Source: Thiothrix caldifontis (lineage in GTDB: Bacteria > Pseudomonadota > Gammaproteobacteria > Thiotrichales > Thiotrichaceae). Taken from it: a stretch of DNA of 37,795 nucleotides. Each line of letters begins with the position of its first letter. Within the stretch, counting starts at the first letter, position 1. The stretch lies in assembly GCF_900107695.1 (NCBI RefSeq), contig NZ_FNQP01000030.1, forward strand, positions 1 through 37,795. The letters run 5' to 3'. The translations under genes were made by a program, and so were the position numbers. Under the pieces are notes generated by a model. That model was not told the origin of the DNA and searched no databases. It was given only the letters and a program-made list of their open reading frames with translations. Shown here one piece after another: positions 1 to 9,013 of the stretch.

Positions 1-2
1 GG

Positions 3-791
<789 letters not shown>

Positions 792-861
792 CAAACCCTT
801 TCTGTAGTATCGAGCCGTCAACTCCTTTGGTGGTAAATGTGTACTAAAGACGGCATTCACT

Positions 862-894
862 CCGGCTGAAGACTCCTCTCCAGCCGGTTTTTTT
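862..894 (+). terminator. Intrinsic terminator after norB
   Basis: CCGGCTG at 862-868 pairs perfectly with CAGCCGG at 881-887 across a 12-base loop. A run of seven T follows at 888-894. It lies 70 bases after the norB stop and just before the amidotransferase ribosome-binding site, so it should separate the two transcripts. Confidence 0.85.
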
Positions 895-916
895 ATGTGT
901 AACAAGGAGTAGTGTG

Positions 917-1639
917 ATGCCGCACAAAACCGTAGTCGCCATCCGTCATGTGGCGTTTGAAGATTTGGGAACCTTGCAACCTGTACTGGAACAGCGTGGT
1001 TATACCCTGCGTTATTGTGATATTGGAGTCGATTCACTGACCGCCCTGCACAATGCCCAGATTGGTTTGCTGGTGGTCTTGGGCGCACCGATTGGAGCCT
1101 ATGACAATGCTTTGTACCCTTTTCTCACCCCTGAAATGGCGTTAATCACCGAACGTTTACAGCAAGGTCTGCCCACACTCGGTATCTGTCTGGGGGCGCA
1201 ATTGATGGCGCGAGCCTTGGGTGCGCAGGTTGCACCGATGCCTGCCAAGGAAATTGGCTTTGCACCGTTGACCTTGACGGCGGCGGGTAGTCAATCAGTA
1301 TTACAATATTTATCTGCGGGCTTACCGGTCTTGCATTGGCACGGCGACCAGTTTGAGATTCCGGCGGGATTGGAATCGTTAGCACAAACACCGCTGTGTC
1401 CGCATCAGGCATTCGCGGTGGGCAATCATGCGCTGGCGTTGCAATTTCATCTGGAAGCGGATACCAGCCGTATTGAACAATGGTTGATTGGGCATTGCAC
1501 CGAATTATTAAGTGCCGGAATTGATTTGTCGTCATTGCGTCAGCAAGCCACAGACTACGGCACAGCGTTGCGTCAAGCCAGTGAAGCGGTAATTGGTGCA
1601 TGGCTGGATGAGTTTGAATCGGGGCAATGTGCCAGTTAG
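917..1639 (+). CDS. Class I glutamine amidotransferase (GMP-synthase-like GATase domain protein)
   Basis: This is a stand-alone class I glutamine amidotransferase of about 240 residues. Such domains hydrolyse glutamine to release ammonia for a partner or act as gamma-glutamyl peptidases. The nucleophile elbow GICLGAQ carries Cys91. His178 and Glu180 in LQFHLEAD complete the triad, and HWHGDQFEIP matches the pattern seen in this family. The start is ATG 917 because AAGGAG at 904-909 is spaced well for it. A GTG lies one codon upstream. It sits alone between a terminator and a decayed ferredoxin gene, within a nitrite/NO reduction locus. The substrate cannot be read from the sequence, and no synthetase partner is adjacent. 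Confidence 0.85.
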   Translation: MPHKTVVAIRHVAFEDLGTLQPVLEQRGYTLRYCDIGVDSLTALHNAQIGLLVVLGAPIGAYDNALYPFLTPEMALITERLQQGLPTLGICLGAQLMARALGAQVAPMPAKEIGFAPLTLTAAGSQSVLQYLSAGLPVLHWHGDQFEIPAGLESLAQTPLCPHQAFAVGNHALALQFHLEADTSRIEQWLIGHCTELLSAGIDLSSLRQQATDYGTALRQASEAVIGAWLDEFESGQCAS

Positions 1640-1647
1640 GTGTGAAT

Positions 1648-2169
1648 ATGCAACGCTACCGTTTGTTAGCCCGCGTGGCTTTTTTTGCGTTATTTGTACT
1701 TGCCCCGCCGCTGGATTTGTTCCGGTTTGATTTGACTGTCAATCACCTGTTTTTTCTGGGTGAACCTTGGCGGCTGGGCTTTACTGTGCAAAGTGACGGC
1801 ATCGACATGGTGGGCAGTATTTTCTTGCGTATATTCCTGCCAATTTTTCTGGTCGTAGGCGTGGGCGGCTGGATTTCATTGTTGCCCAAAGTTTTATCTG
1901 GATGGCAAACCGCAAAGCCTTGGTGGTCGGTTTCGATAGCCCCCGTGCCAAGCTGTGCAGCGATTGCGATGCGTCTTGTGAACATGCCTGCCCCATGCGC
2001 CTGAAACCACGCACCATCAAACGCAATATGTTCACTTGCACCCAATGAGCTGTATTGATGCCTGCGACAAGGTGCAGGAACACGCCAGTGGTGTTCCATT
2101 ATTGCAATGGGTGGATGGCGAACGTGCCAAAGTGGTGGCGAAAGGTGCAAGTATTGTGGAAAAACGCAC

Positions 2170-2173
<4 letters not shown>
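1648..2173 (+). pseudogene. Decayed membrane polyferredoxin (CcoG/NapH-like 4Fe-4S protein), internal deletion and two frameshifts
   Basis: Three pieces in three frames read as one ferredoxin-type membrane protein. Piece 1 (from ATG 1648, frame 1) gives a hydrophobic N-terminus with an FRFDL motif and a second helix ending near 1870. Piece 2 (about 1881-2045, frame 0) gives FIWMANRKALVVGFDS, then the cysteine cluster CSDCDASCEHACP and FTCTQ. It then hits TGA at 2046. Piece 3 (2048-2173, frame 2) gives CIDACDKVQ and a tail ending in TGA. Intact relatives carry a transmembrane block with a CGW.CP motif between pieces 1 and 2, and it is missing here. The break inside the CxxC motif at 2043-2051 looks like loss of one or more bases. 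Function is presumed lost. Confidence 0.75.
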
Positions 2174-4036
<1,863 letters not shown>

Positions 4037-4063
4037 TAATAGGCGATGCTAGTGAGGCAAGGG

Positions 4064-4088
4064 GGCGGATAATTTATCCGCCTTTTTT
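4064..4088 (+). terminator. Intrinsic terminator after nirS
   Basis: GGCGGATA at 4064-4071 pairs with TATCCGCC at 4075-4082 across a three-base loop. Six T follow at 4083-4088. It sits two bases before the 3' end of the convergent receptor gene. On the minus strand the hairpin lacks a T run, so it should act mainly on nirS. Confidence 0.9.
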
Positions 4089-4090
4089 AT

Positions 4091-6004
4091 TTAGAAACTT
4101 CCTTTGAGTTCCAGCCGCACCGTCCGTGGGTATTCTTCATGGCGGAAGGCGGTGGATTTTTCTTCCAACCGGACATCCGTCAGATTTTCGATACCGACAC
4201 CAAGCTCCAGATGCTTGCTGACAGCTTTGCGCACACCCGCATTCCACAAGGTGTAATCCGGCACGTCCGCCTGAATGCCTGTCGTGGGTGAAGCAATGGT
4301 TTGATCGGCAAGGTGTTCGGCTTGCAGGTTAGTTTTCCAACCGTTTTTCTCCCATGCAACGCCTGCGGATAGGGTATGGCGTGGGCGACGTTCCAGCCGT
4401 TGCTCATTGCCGTCTTTGGCATCGAGGTATTGGTAACTGGTGTTGAGCTTTAGCCCCTCATGTATTGGCAAGTCGGCGGAAATTTCTGCGCCACGCAAGC
4501 GGGCTTCGTCGGTATTGGCATAAAGCCACTCCTGCACGCCACCGGCAAGCGTTCTGTTCAGGCGGGTGTCGATCAGGTTTTTCACCTTGTTATCAAAAAC
4601 AGCAGCATTGAGGTTGAGTTTGCCGTTGCTATAGCTTGCGCCCAGTTCCAGCGCGTCATTGGTTTCCGGTTGCAGGTCGGGGTTGCTTTTGATGAGGATT
4701 TTGCCGGTCTGGAAACTGTAACCGGGGGATACCTGTTTGATGGTCGGGGCGCGGAAACCGTGTCCATAGCTGGCTTTGAGGGTCAGTTTGTCGTTGACAT
4801 CGCGAACGATTGAAACACGCGGGCTGGTTTCGCCACCGAAGGTATCGTGTTCGTCTTGGCGCACCCCGACGGTAAGGTGAGTACGCTCGGAGACGGCGAT
4901 TTCGTCTTGGGCGTAGGCGGATTTGAGGGTGATTTCGGCGTTGCCGCCGGAAAGTTTGGGGTTTTCCAGCCGTTCGGTGCGGTGTTCTACGCCGGTGGTG
5001 ATGAAATGGTTGTCGCCGAGGGTGAAGCGGGTATTGCCTTCCACCACGGTGTCTTGCAAGGTTTGCGGGTCAGTGGCAGTGCCGGGCGCAGTGGCGTGGT
5101 TGGTGATGTCAACGCTGCTTTGGTAGGCACGCACTGACGATACGGTGTTGCCTAGCGAGCCTTTCCAGCTCAGTGAGGTTTGTTGGCGGTCAAGATTGTA
5201 ACGGCTTTGGTAAGGTGTGTTGGTACGGGTCACGGTGTCATACCAGCGTTCTTCCTGCCCTGCACTGTGTTCCAGCTTGACGTTGTGACCGGCTGCGGGT
5301 TGCCAGTCGGCACTGAGGGCGACTTGCTGTTTGTCACGACCTTCGATGGCAGATTGACGTGGGTCGAGCTGGCTGGCGACTGCGGCACGGCGCGATTGTT
5401 GCCCACCGATGCTGAGTTGCAGGTTGTCACGTACCCCGCCGCTGAGGTTGAATTCCACGTCATAACCATCACCACCAGCGTCACCGGAGGCAGTGCGGCT
5501 GGCAAGTTTGGCATCACCCGTTGGGGTTTGGCTGGGTTTGCGGGTAATGATGTTGACGACACCGCCGAGTGCGTCCGAGCCGTACAGCACGGATAGTGGG
5601 CCGCGCACGACTTCGATGCGTTCGATTTGTTCGACCGGAATCCAGTCGTATTGGTAGTCGGTGTTGGGGCCGATGACATCGTTGCTGGCAGGCAGGCGTT
5701 TGCCATCAACCAGCAGCAGGGTGTGTTTGCTTTCTAGCCCGCGCAAGCTGATGGTTTTGCGTCCGCCTGAGCCAACGCCTTGCAGGTTGATACCGGGTGT
5801 GCCGCGCAGGGCTTCCAGCACGTTTTCACCGCCTTTTTGGGCAATATCCTTGCGGGTCATCACGGTGACACTGCTGGGAGCTTGTTTGACTTTGCTCTCG
5901 GTGCGGGTGGCGGTCACGGTAATGTCATCGAGGGTGTCAGGGGTATCAGCAACGGCATTCAGGCTGGTAGCGGCGATGAGGATCGCGAGTAATTTTTTCG
6001 GCAT
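4091..6004 (-). CDS. TonB-dependent outer-membrane receptor
   Basis: This is a 637-residue TonB-dependent receptor with a plug and a 22-strand barrel, which imports a metal chelate, heme or cobalamin-type ligand. Signal peptide residues 1-19 end in NAVA. A TonB-box-like DDITVTATRT follows at about 26-35, then the plug with SSVTVMTRKDI, LRGLESKHTLLLVDGKR and the hallmark IERIEVVRGPLSVLYGSDALGG (split here only by description). The protein ends in KGSF with terminal Phe, as barrels do. The start is ATG 6004: AAGGAG lies eight bases upstream. The reading frame extends 11 codons further without a better site. It is convergent with nirS and divergent from norE, and a CRP/FNR-like box lies 60 bases upstream. 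The ligand is unknown. Iron, heme or copper would fit the context, but this is inference. Confidence 0.93.
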   Translation of the reverse strand: MPKKLLAILIAATSLNAVADTPDTLDDITVTATRTESKVKQAPSSVTVMTRKDIAQKGGENVLEALRGTPGINLQGVGSGGRKTISLRGLESKHTLLLVDGKRLPASNDVIGPNTDYQYDWIPVEQIERIEVVRGPLSVLYGSDALGGVVNIITRKPSQTPTGDAKLASRTASGDAGGDGYDVEFNLSGGVRDNLQLSIGGQQSRRAAVASQLDPRQSAIEGRDKQQVALSADWQPAAGHNVKLEHSAGQEERWYDTVTRTNTPYQSRYNLDRQQTSLSWKGSLGNTVSSVRAYQSSVDITNHATAPGTATDPQTLQDTVVEGNTRFTLGDNHFITTGVEHRTERLENPKLSGGNAEITLKSAYAQDEIAVSERTHLTVGVRQDEHDTFGGETSPRVSIVRDVNDKLTLKASYGHGFRAPTIKQVSPGYSFQTGKILIKSNPDLQPETNDALELGASYSNGKLNLNAAVFDNKVKNLIDTRLNRTLAGGVQEWLYANTDEARLRGAEISADLPIHEGLKLNTSYQYLDAKDGNEQRLERRPRHTLSAGVAWEKNGWKTNLQAEHLADQTIASPTTGIQADVPDYTLWNAGVRKAVSKHLELGVGIENLTDVRLEEKSTAFRHEEYPRTVRLELKGSF

Positions 6005-6066
6005 GACACGGACTCCTTGGAGGTTGAGGAATGCCACCAGTAAAGCAACAGTGAGTAAGCCGTGCC

Positions 6067-6080
6067 TTGACTTGGGTTAA
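6067..6080 (-). promoter_or_regulatory. CRP/FNR-like box for the TonB-dependent receptor
   Basis: TTGACTTGGGTTAA keeps four of five arm positions (TTGAC/GTTAA). It lies upstream of the minus-strand receptor. Reading toward that gene, a TTTACT -10-like hexamer (plus-strand 6039-6044) begins 22 bases beyond the box. That is the same gap as at the better promoters here. The site is weaker than the others. Confidence 0.5.
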
Positions 6081-6096
6081 GTGAGGGGTGTTGATC

Positions 6097-6138
6097 TTGA
6101 CTTGGGTCAATGTTGGTGGTGTTTGGCTGACCTAAGCT
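6097..6138 (+). promoter_or_regulatory. CRP/FNR (DNR) box and -10 element of norEF
   Basis: TTGACTTGGGTCAA at 6097-6110 is a palindrome with five-base arms. Exactly 22 bases later lies TAAGCT at 6133-6138, a plausible -10. This is the class II activator geometry, with the box centred near -41.5. The predicted transcription start falls at about 6145, essentially at the norE ATG (6146), and no Shine-Dalgarno sequence is visible between them. Confidence 0.7.
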
Positions 6139-6145
6139 GCGTGGC

Positions 6146-6745
6146 ATGAGTTTACTAAATACACCATCGGTTTCCTCCTCCCCACCTCGCCCTGTTCCCC
6201 TGCCGGGGGACTTGGCGATGTGGTTTTTTATCCTCGCCGAATTGCTGGTGTTCGCGGTGTTTTTCGCCTCTTACGCCTTTGCCCGCAGCGGCAATGTGGA
6301 GCTGTTCAATCACTACCAGCAAACCTTGAACCGTGACATTGGTGCGGCGAATACGGTGATTTTGCTGACAGGTAGTTTGTTTGTGGTGTTGGCGGTGCAG
6401 GCGATCAAAGCAGGCAGGGCAGTGCTGTGCCGTAACTGGCTGTTGGCTGGTGCGGGAATGGGGTTGTTATTCCTTATCCTCAAAGGCATTGAGTTTGCCG
6501 ACAAGTTTGCGCATGGCATCAGCCTTAGCACCAATACGTTCTACATGTTTTACTTGTCGTTGACGTTTTTCCATTTCATGCACGTCATTATGGGGATGAT
6601 TATCCTTGGTACAGTCGCGTGGAAAGCGCATACGGGCGACTACTCCGCCACGCAACACACGGGCGTGGAAACGGGTGCGTCGTATTGGCACATGGTTGAT
6701 CTGGTGTGGATTGTGCTGTTTCCGCTGGTTTACGTGATGAGGTGA
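6146..6745 (+). CDS. norE: NorE-like cytochrome c oxidase subunit III family protein
   Basis: This 199-residue, five-helix membrane protein belongs to the heme-copper oxidase subunit III family. NorE is an accessory protein of NO reductase that raises activity in denitrifiers, and its exact role is not settled. The family signature starts at LPGDLAMWFFILAELLVFAVFF (residues about 19-40, described rather than a precise domain boundary). The helix FHFMHVIMGMIILGTV and the C-terminal SYWHMVDLVWIVLFPLVYV are also typical. There is no ribosome-binding site before ATG 6146, which suggests a leaderless message. The norF gene follows after four bases. The genes are separated from norB here, whereas in many denitrifiers norEF sit beside norCBQD. 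Confidence 0.9.
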   Translation: MSLLNTPSVSSSPPRPVPLPGDLAMWFFILAELLVFAVFFASYAFARSGNVELFNHYQQTLNRDIGAANTVILLTGSLFVVLAVQAIKAGRAVLCRNWLLAGAGMGLLFLILKGIEFADKFAHGISLSTNTFYMFYLSLTFFHFMHVIMGMIILGTVAWKAHTGDYSATQHTGVETGASYWHMVDLVWIVLFPLVYVMR

Positions 6746-6749
6746 TGGC

Positions 6750-6998
6750 ATGAAAGTTTGGCTGGTGTGGTTGTTATTGGTGGTGTTGACCTTGCTGACT
6801 TGGTGGGCGGGGCAAGCGGGTTATCACGGGCAATGGCTGGTGTTGGCGTTGTTGGCTTCGGTATTTATCAAAGGGCATTTCGTGATTGCCGATTTTATGG
6901 GCTTGCGCGGCGTGGCAGTGCGTTGGCGAATGCTGGTGCATGGCTGGTTGGTGCTGGTGTTGGGGTTGATTTTGCTGGCGTATGGGTTGGGGATGTAA
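6750..6998 (+). CDS. norF: NorF-like cytochrome c oxidase subunit IV family protein
   Basis: This 82-residue protein has three hydrophobic segments (about 4-17, 26-45 and 61-80). GHFVIADFMGLRG between helices 2 and 3 is characteristic of the small subunit-IV-like partner of NorE. It starts four bases after the norE stop, and the GATGAGGTGATGGC stretch upstream offers a ribosome-binding site. The two genes form a bicistron. NorF is believed to assist NO reductase assembly or function, with no catalytic residues of its own. Confidence 0.87.
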   Translation: MKVWLVWLLLVVLTLLTWWAGQAGYHGQWLVLALLASVFIKGHFVIADFMGLRGVAVRWRMLVHGWLVLVLGLILLAYGLGM

Positions 6999-7018
6999 CC
7001 TAATCACCGCAACAGCCC

Positions 7019-7060
7019 TTGACCTGAATCAATGCCCCCCACACCGCCATGCCCTACCCT
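7019..7060 (+). promoter_or_regulatory. CRP/FNR (DNR) box and -10 element of the hemerythrin-norQ unit
   Basis: TTGACCTGAATCAA at 7019-7032 matches the TTGAY-N4-RTCAA pattern. A TACCCT hexamer at 7055-7060 begins exactly 22 bases after the box, as at norE and nnrS. The expected start of transcription is near 7067, giving a short leader before ATG 7092. Confidence 0.7.
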
Positions 7061-7091
7061 TGCGCGATGCTTGACTTCAAAGGGTATGACA

Positions 7092-7526
7092 ATGGCTTAC
7101 ACTGAACCTTACGCTGCGGATTGGGATGCGTTGCCGAATGTGGCAATGCCGTTTATGAACACGGTACATGGCGATGAATTGGCGCTGGTGTCTCGCTTGC
7201 TGGCAGACCTCGAAAACGCTGCCGAGCCTGCCGCCATCGACGCGCAAATTGCCGCCTGGGTCGAACACACCAGGGCACATTTTGCCCGCGAAGAACGCTT
7301 GATGCACGAATACGATTTCTTTGCCACGCCCTGCCATCAGGGTGAACATGAGACGGCGTTACTGCAATTGCTGGGTGTGCAACAGCAATGGTTACACGAA
7401 CGTGATACCGCTATGTTGCAGGATTACATACAACACTGGCGCGAATGGCTGCAACAACACATCAGCACGATGGATTTTGTTACCGCGCAATTCCTCAGCC
7501 AATTGAATGTGCAGGTGGAATTGTAA
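7092..7526 (+). CDS. Bacteriohemerythrin-type O2/NO-binding protein
   Basis: This single-domain hemerythrin of 144 residues is a four-helix bundle with a di-iron site. The ligand pattern is visible in order: H in TVHGDEL, the HTRAHFAREE segment with His and Glu, H in CHQGEH, and HISTMD near the C-terminus supplying the late His and Asp. Hemerythrins bind O2, and several bind or scavenge NO. ATG 7092 is chosen because AAGGG at about 7080-7084 is seven bases upstream. ATG 7086 would be too close. The stop codon overlaps the norQ ATG by one base, so it is translationally coupled to norQ under a DNR-type box. Delivery of iron or protection from NO during NorB assembly is possible but only inferred. 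Confidence 0.9.
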   Translation: MAYTEPYAADWDALPNVAMPFMNTVHGDELALVSRLLADLENAAEPAAIDAQIAAWVEHTRAHFAREERLMHEYDFFATPCHQGEHETALLQLLGVQQQWLHERDTAMLQDYIQHWREWLQQHISTMDFVTAQFLSQLNVQVEL

Positions 7527-8308
7527 TGACAGTCGCCATCCCGCATTACCAAGCCCAAGCGCAGGAAGTGACGCTATTTGAACACGCTTTCCGCCGCCAA
7601 TTGCCGGTCTTGCTCAAAGGCCCCACGGGTTGCGGCAAAACCCGCTTCGTCGAACACATGGCAGCCAAGCTGGGCAGACCGCTGTACACGGTTGCCTGTC
7701 ACGACGATTTAAGCGCGGCGGATTTGGTCGGGCGGCATCTCATCGGCGATGGCGAAACCTACTGGAACGATGGCCCCTTAACCCGTGCCGTGCGCGAAGG
7801 CGCAATCTGCTATCTGGACGAAGTGGTGGAAGCCCGTAAAGATACCACCGTGATCTTGCACCCACTTTCCGACAACCGCCGCATCCTGCCCATCGAACGT
7901 ACTGGCGAAATCTTGCACGCCCCGCCCGAATTCATGCTGGTGGTGTCCTACAACCCCGGCTACCAGAATTTGCTCAAGGGCATGAAACCCTCTACCCGCC
8001 AGCGTTTCGTGGCACTGCGTTTCGACTATCCCAAACCAGAGATCGAAACCCGCATTGTGGCGCAAGAAACCGGGGTGGATGACAAACTTGCCGCGCAATT
8101 GGTCAAGCTGGCAAACGCCTTGCGGGTGCTAAAAGAACACGATCTGGAAGAATCCGCCTCCACCCGTTTACTGGTCTATACCGCTACGCTGATGCAGGAC
8201 GGGTTCGAGCCACTCGCAGCTTGCCGTGCCGCGCTGGTTGAGCCGCTGACCGATGACCCCGAAACGGTGGAAGCCTTGATGGAAGTGGTTAACACATTTT
8301 TCGCTTAA
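7526..8308 (+). CDS. norQ: NorQ, MoxR-type AAA+ ATPase for NO reductase activation
   Basis: NorQ is a hexameric AAA+ ATPase that works with the VWA protein NorD to insert or activate the non-heme iron of NorB. Walker A GPTGCGKT is at residues 32-39, and Walker B ICYLDE at 94-99. The sensor region VVSYNPGYQN follows, and LKGMKPSTRQRFVAL is the conserved block of the NorQ/CbbQ group. Length 260 is typical. The start overlaps the hemerythrin stop (TAATG). Its last four bases overlap the 3' end of the opposite-strand regulator gene, which separates norQ from its partner norD. That is an unusual layout for a pair normally adjacent. Confidence 0.94.
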   Translation: MTVAIPHYQAQAQEVTLFEHAFRRQLPVLLKGPTGCGKTRFVEHMAAKLGRPLYTVACHDDLSAADLVGRHLIGDGETYWNDGPLTRAVREGAICYLDEVVEARKDTTVILHPLSDNRRILPIERTGEILHAPPEFMLVVSYNPGYQNLLKGMKPSTRQRFVALRFDYPKPEIETRIVAQETGVDDKLAAQLVKLANALRVLKEHDLEESASTRLLVYTATLMQDGFEPLAACRAALVEPLTDDPETVEALMEVVNTFFA

Positions 8309-8997
8309 AGCTCGATGCGCACCAACGCCTCCAACGCCGCCACATCCAGCAAGGTAATGTGCTGGTCATTCACCGCAATCAGTTCTTGGCTGGTGAGGCG
8401 CTTGAGGATGCGCGAAAAGGTTTCCGGCTTGATCGACAGGCGCGAAGCTACTACATGCTTCGGCACATCCAGCACAATGCGGTCACAAGCAGCATCACTG
8501 CACCGCATTTCCAGCAACCAAATCACGAGGCGAAAAGTAGCATTATGCAGCGTCAAACGGTCCACTTCGTTCAGCAACCAGTGCATCCTGCGGCTCATCA
8601 GCCCCATCATGCCGAAGCACAGGTCGATGGAAGATCGCAGCATTTGTTCGTATTGCGCTGCATTGATGCCGACAACGATGGCGGGTTTGAGCGCCACCGC
8701 GTGTACCGGATATTGCTGCCCGCCCATGAACAACACCGCTTCGGCGAAACTGCTACCGGGGGCAATAATGTCCACCACTTTCTCATCACCATTCGGAGTC
8801 AGGCGGAACAGTTTCATAAAGCCCTTGCTGCACACGAAAACTTCGTTCAGCGGGTCGCCTTGTCGAAACAGGAATTCGCCTTCGTTCAAGGTGTACAAAT
8901 GCGCCGTATCCACCAAGGCATTGAACTGATCCGGCTCAAGAGCGCGAAACAGCGGCGAGCGGTGCAAGACAGTCAGGGTGTAATTATCTAATTTCAT
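8305..8997 (-). CDS. dnr: CRP/FNR-family transcriptional regulator, DNR/NNR type
   Basis: This 230-residue regulator has a cyclic-nucleotide-binding-like beta roll (residues about 15-120), a dimerisation helix (about 123-150) and a winged HTH. The recognition helix reads KPETFSRILKRL. Glu192, Ser195 and Arg196 reproduce the E..SR signature of FNR proteins that read TTGAT-type half sites, which agrees with five such boxes in this window. The N-terminus has no cysteines, so it is not an oxygen-sensing [4Fe-4S] FNR. It resembles DNR/NNR, which sense NO through heme. The frame runs upstream for another 271 codons antisense to norD, but the family N-terminus is at MKLDNY (8997). It converges on norQ with a four-base overlap and diverges from norD by 16 bases. 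Confidence 0.9.
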   Translation of the reverse strand: MKLDNYTLTVLHRSPLFRALEPDQFNALVDTAHLYTLNEGEFLFRQGDPLNEVFVCSKGFMKLFRLTPNGDEKVVDIIAPGSSFAEAVLFMGGQQYPVHAVALKPAIVVGINAAQYEQMLRSSIDLCFGMMGLMSRRMHWLLNEVDRLTLHNATFRLVIWLLEMRCSDAACDRIVLDVPKHVVASRLSIKPETFSRILKRLTSQELIAVNDQHITLLDVAALEALVRIEL

Positions 8998-9013
8998 GCA
9001 ATAAAGGCTAACA

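Noticed and set aside
6091-6110. A second overlapping FNR half site, TTGAT at 6091
   Set aside because: Its partner half is not at the required four-base spacing. The TTGAC/GTCAA pair at 6097-6110 explains the region.
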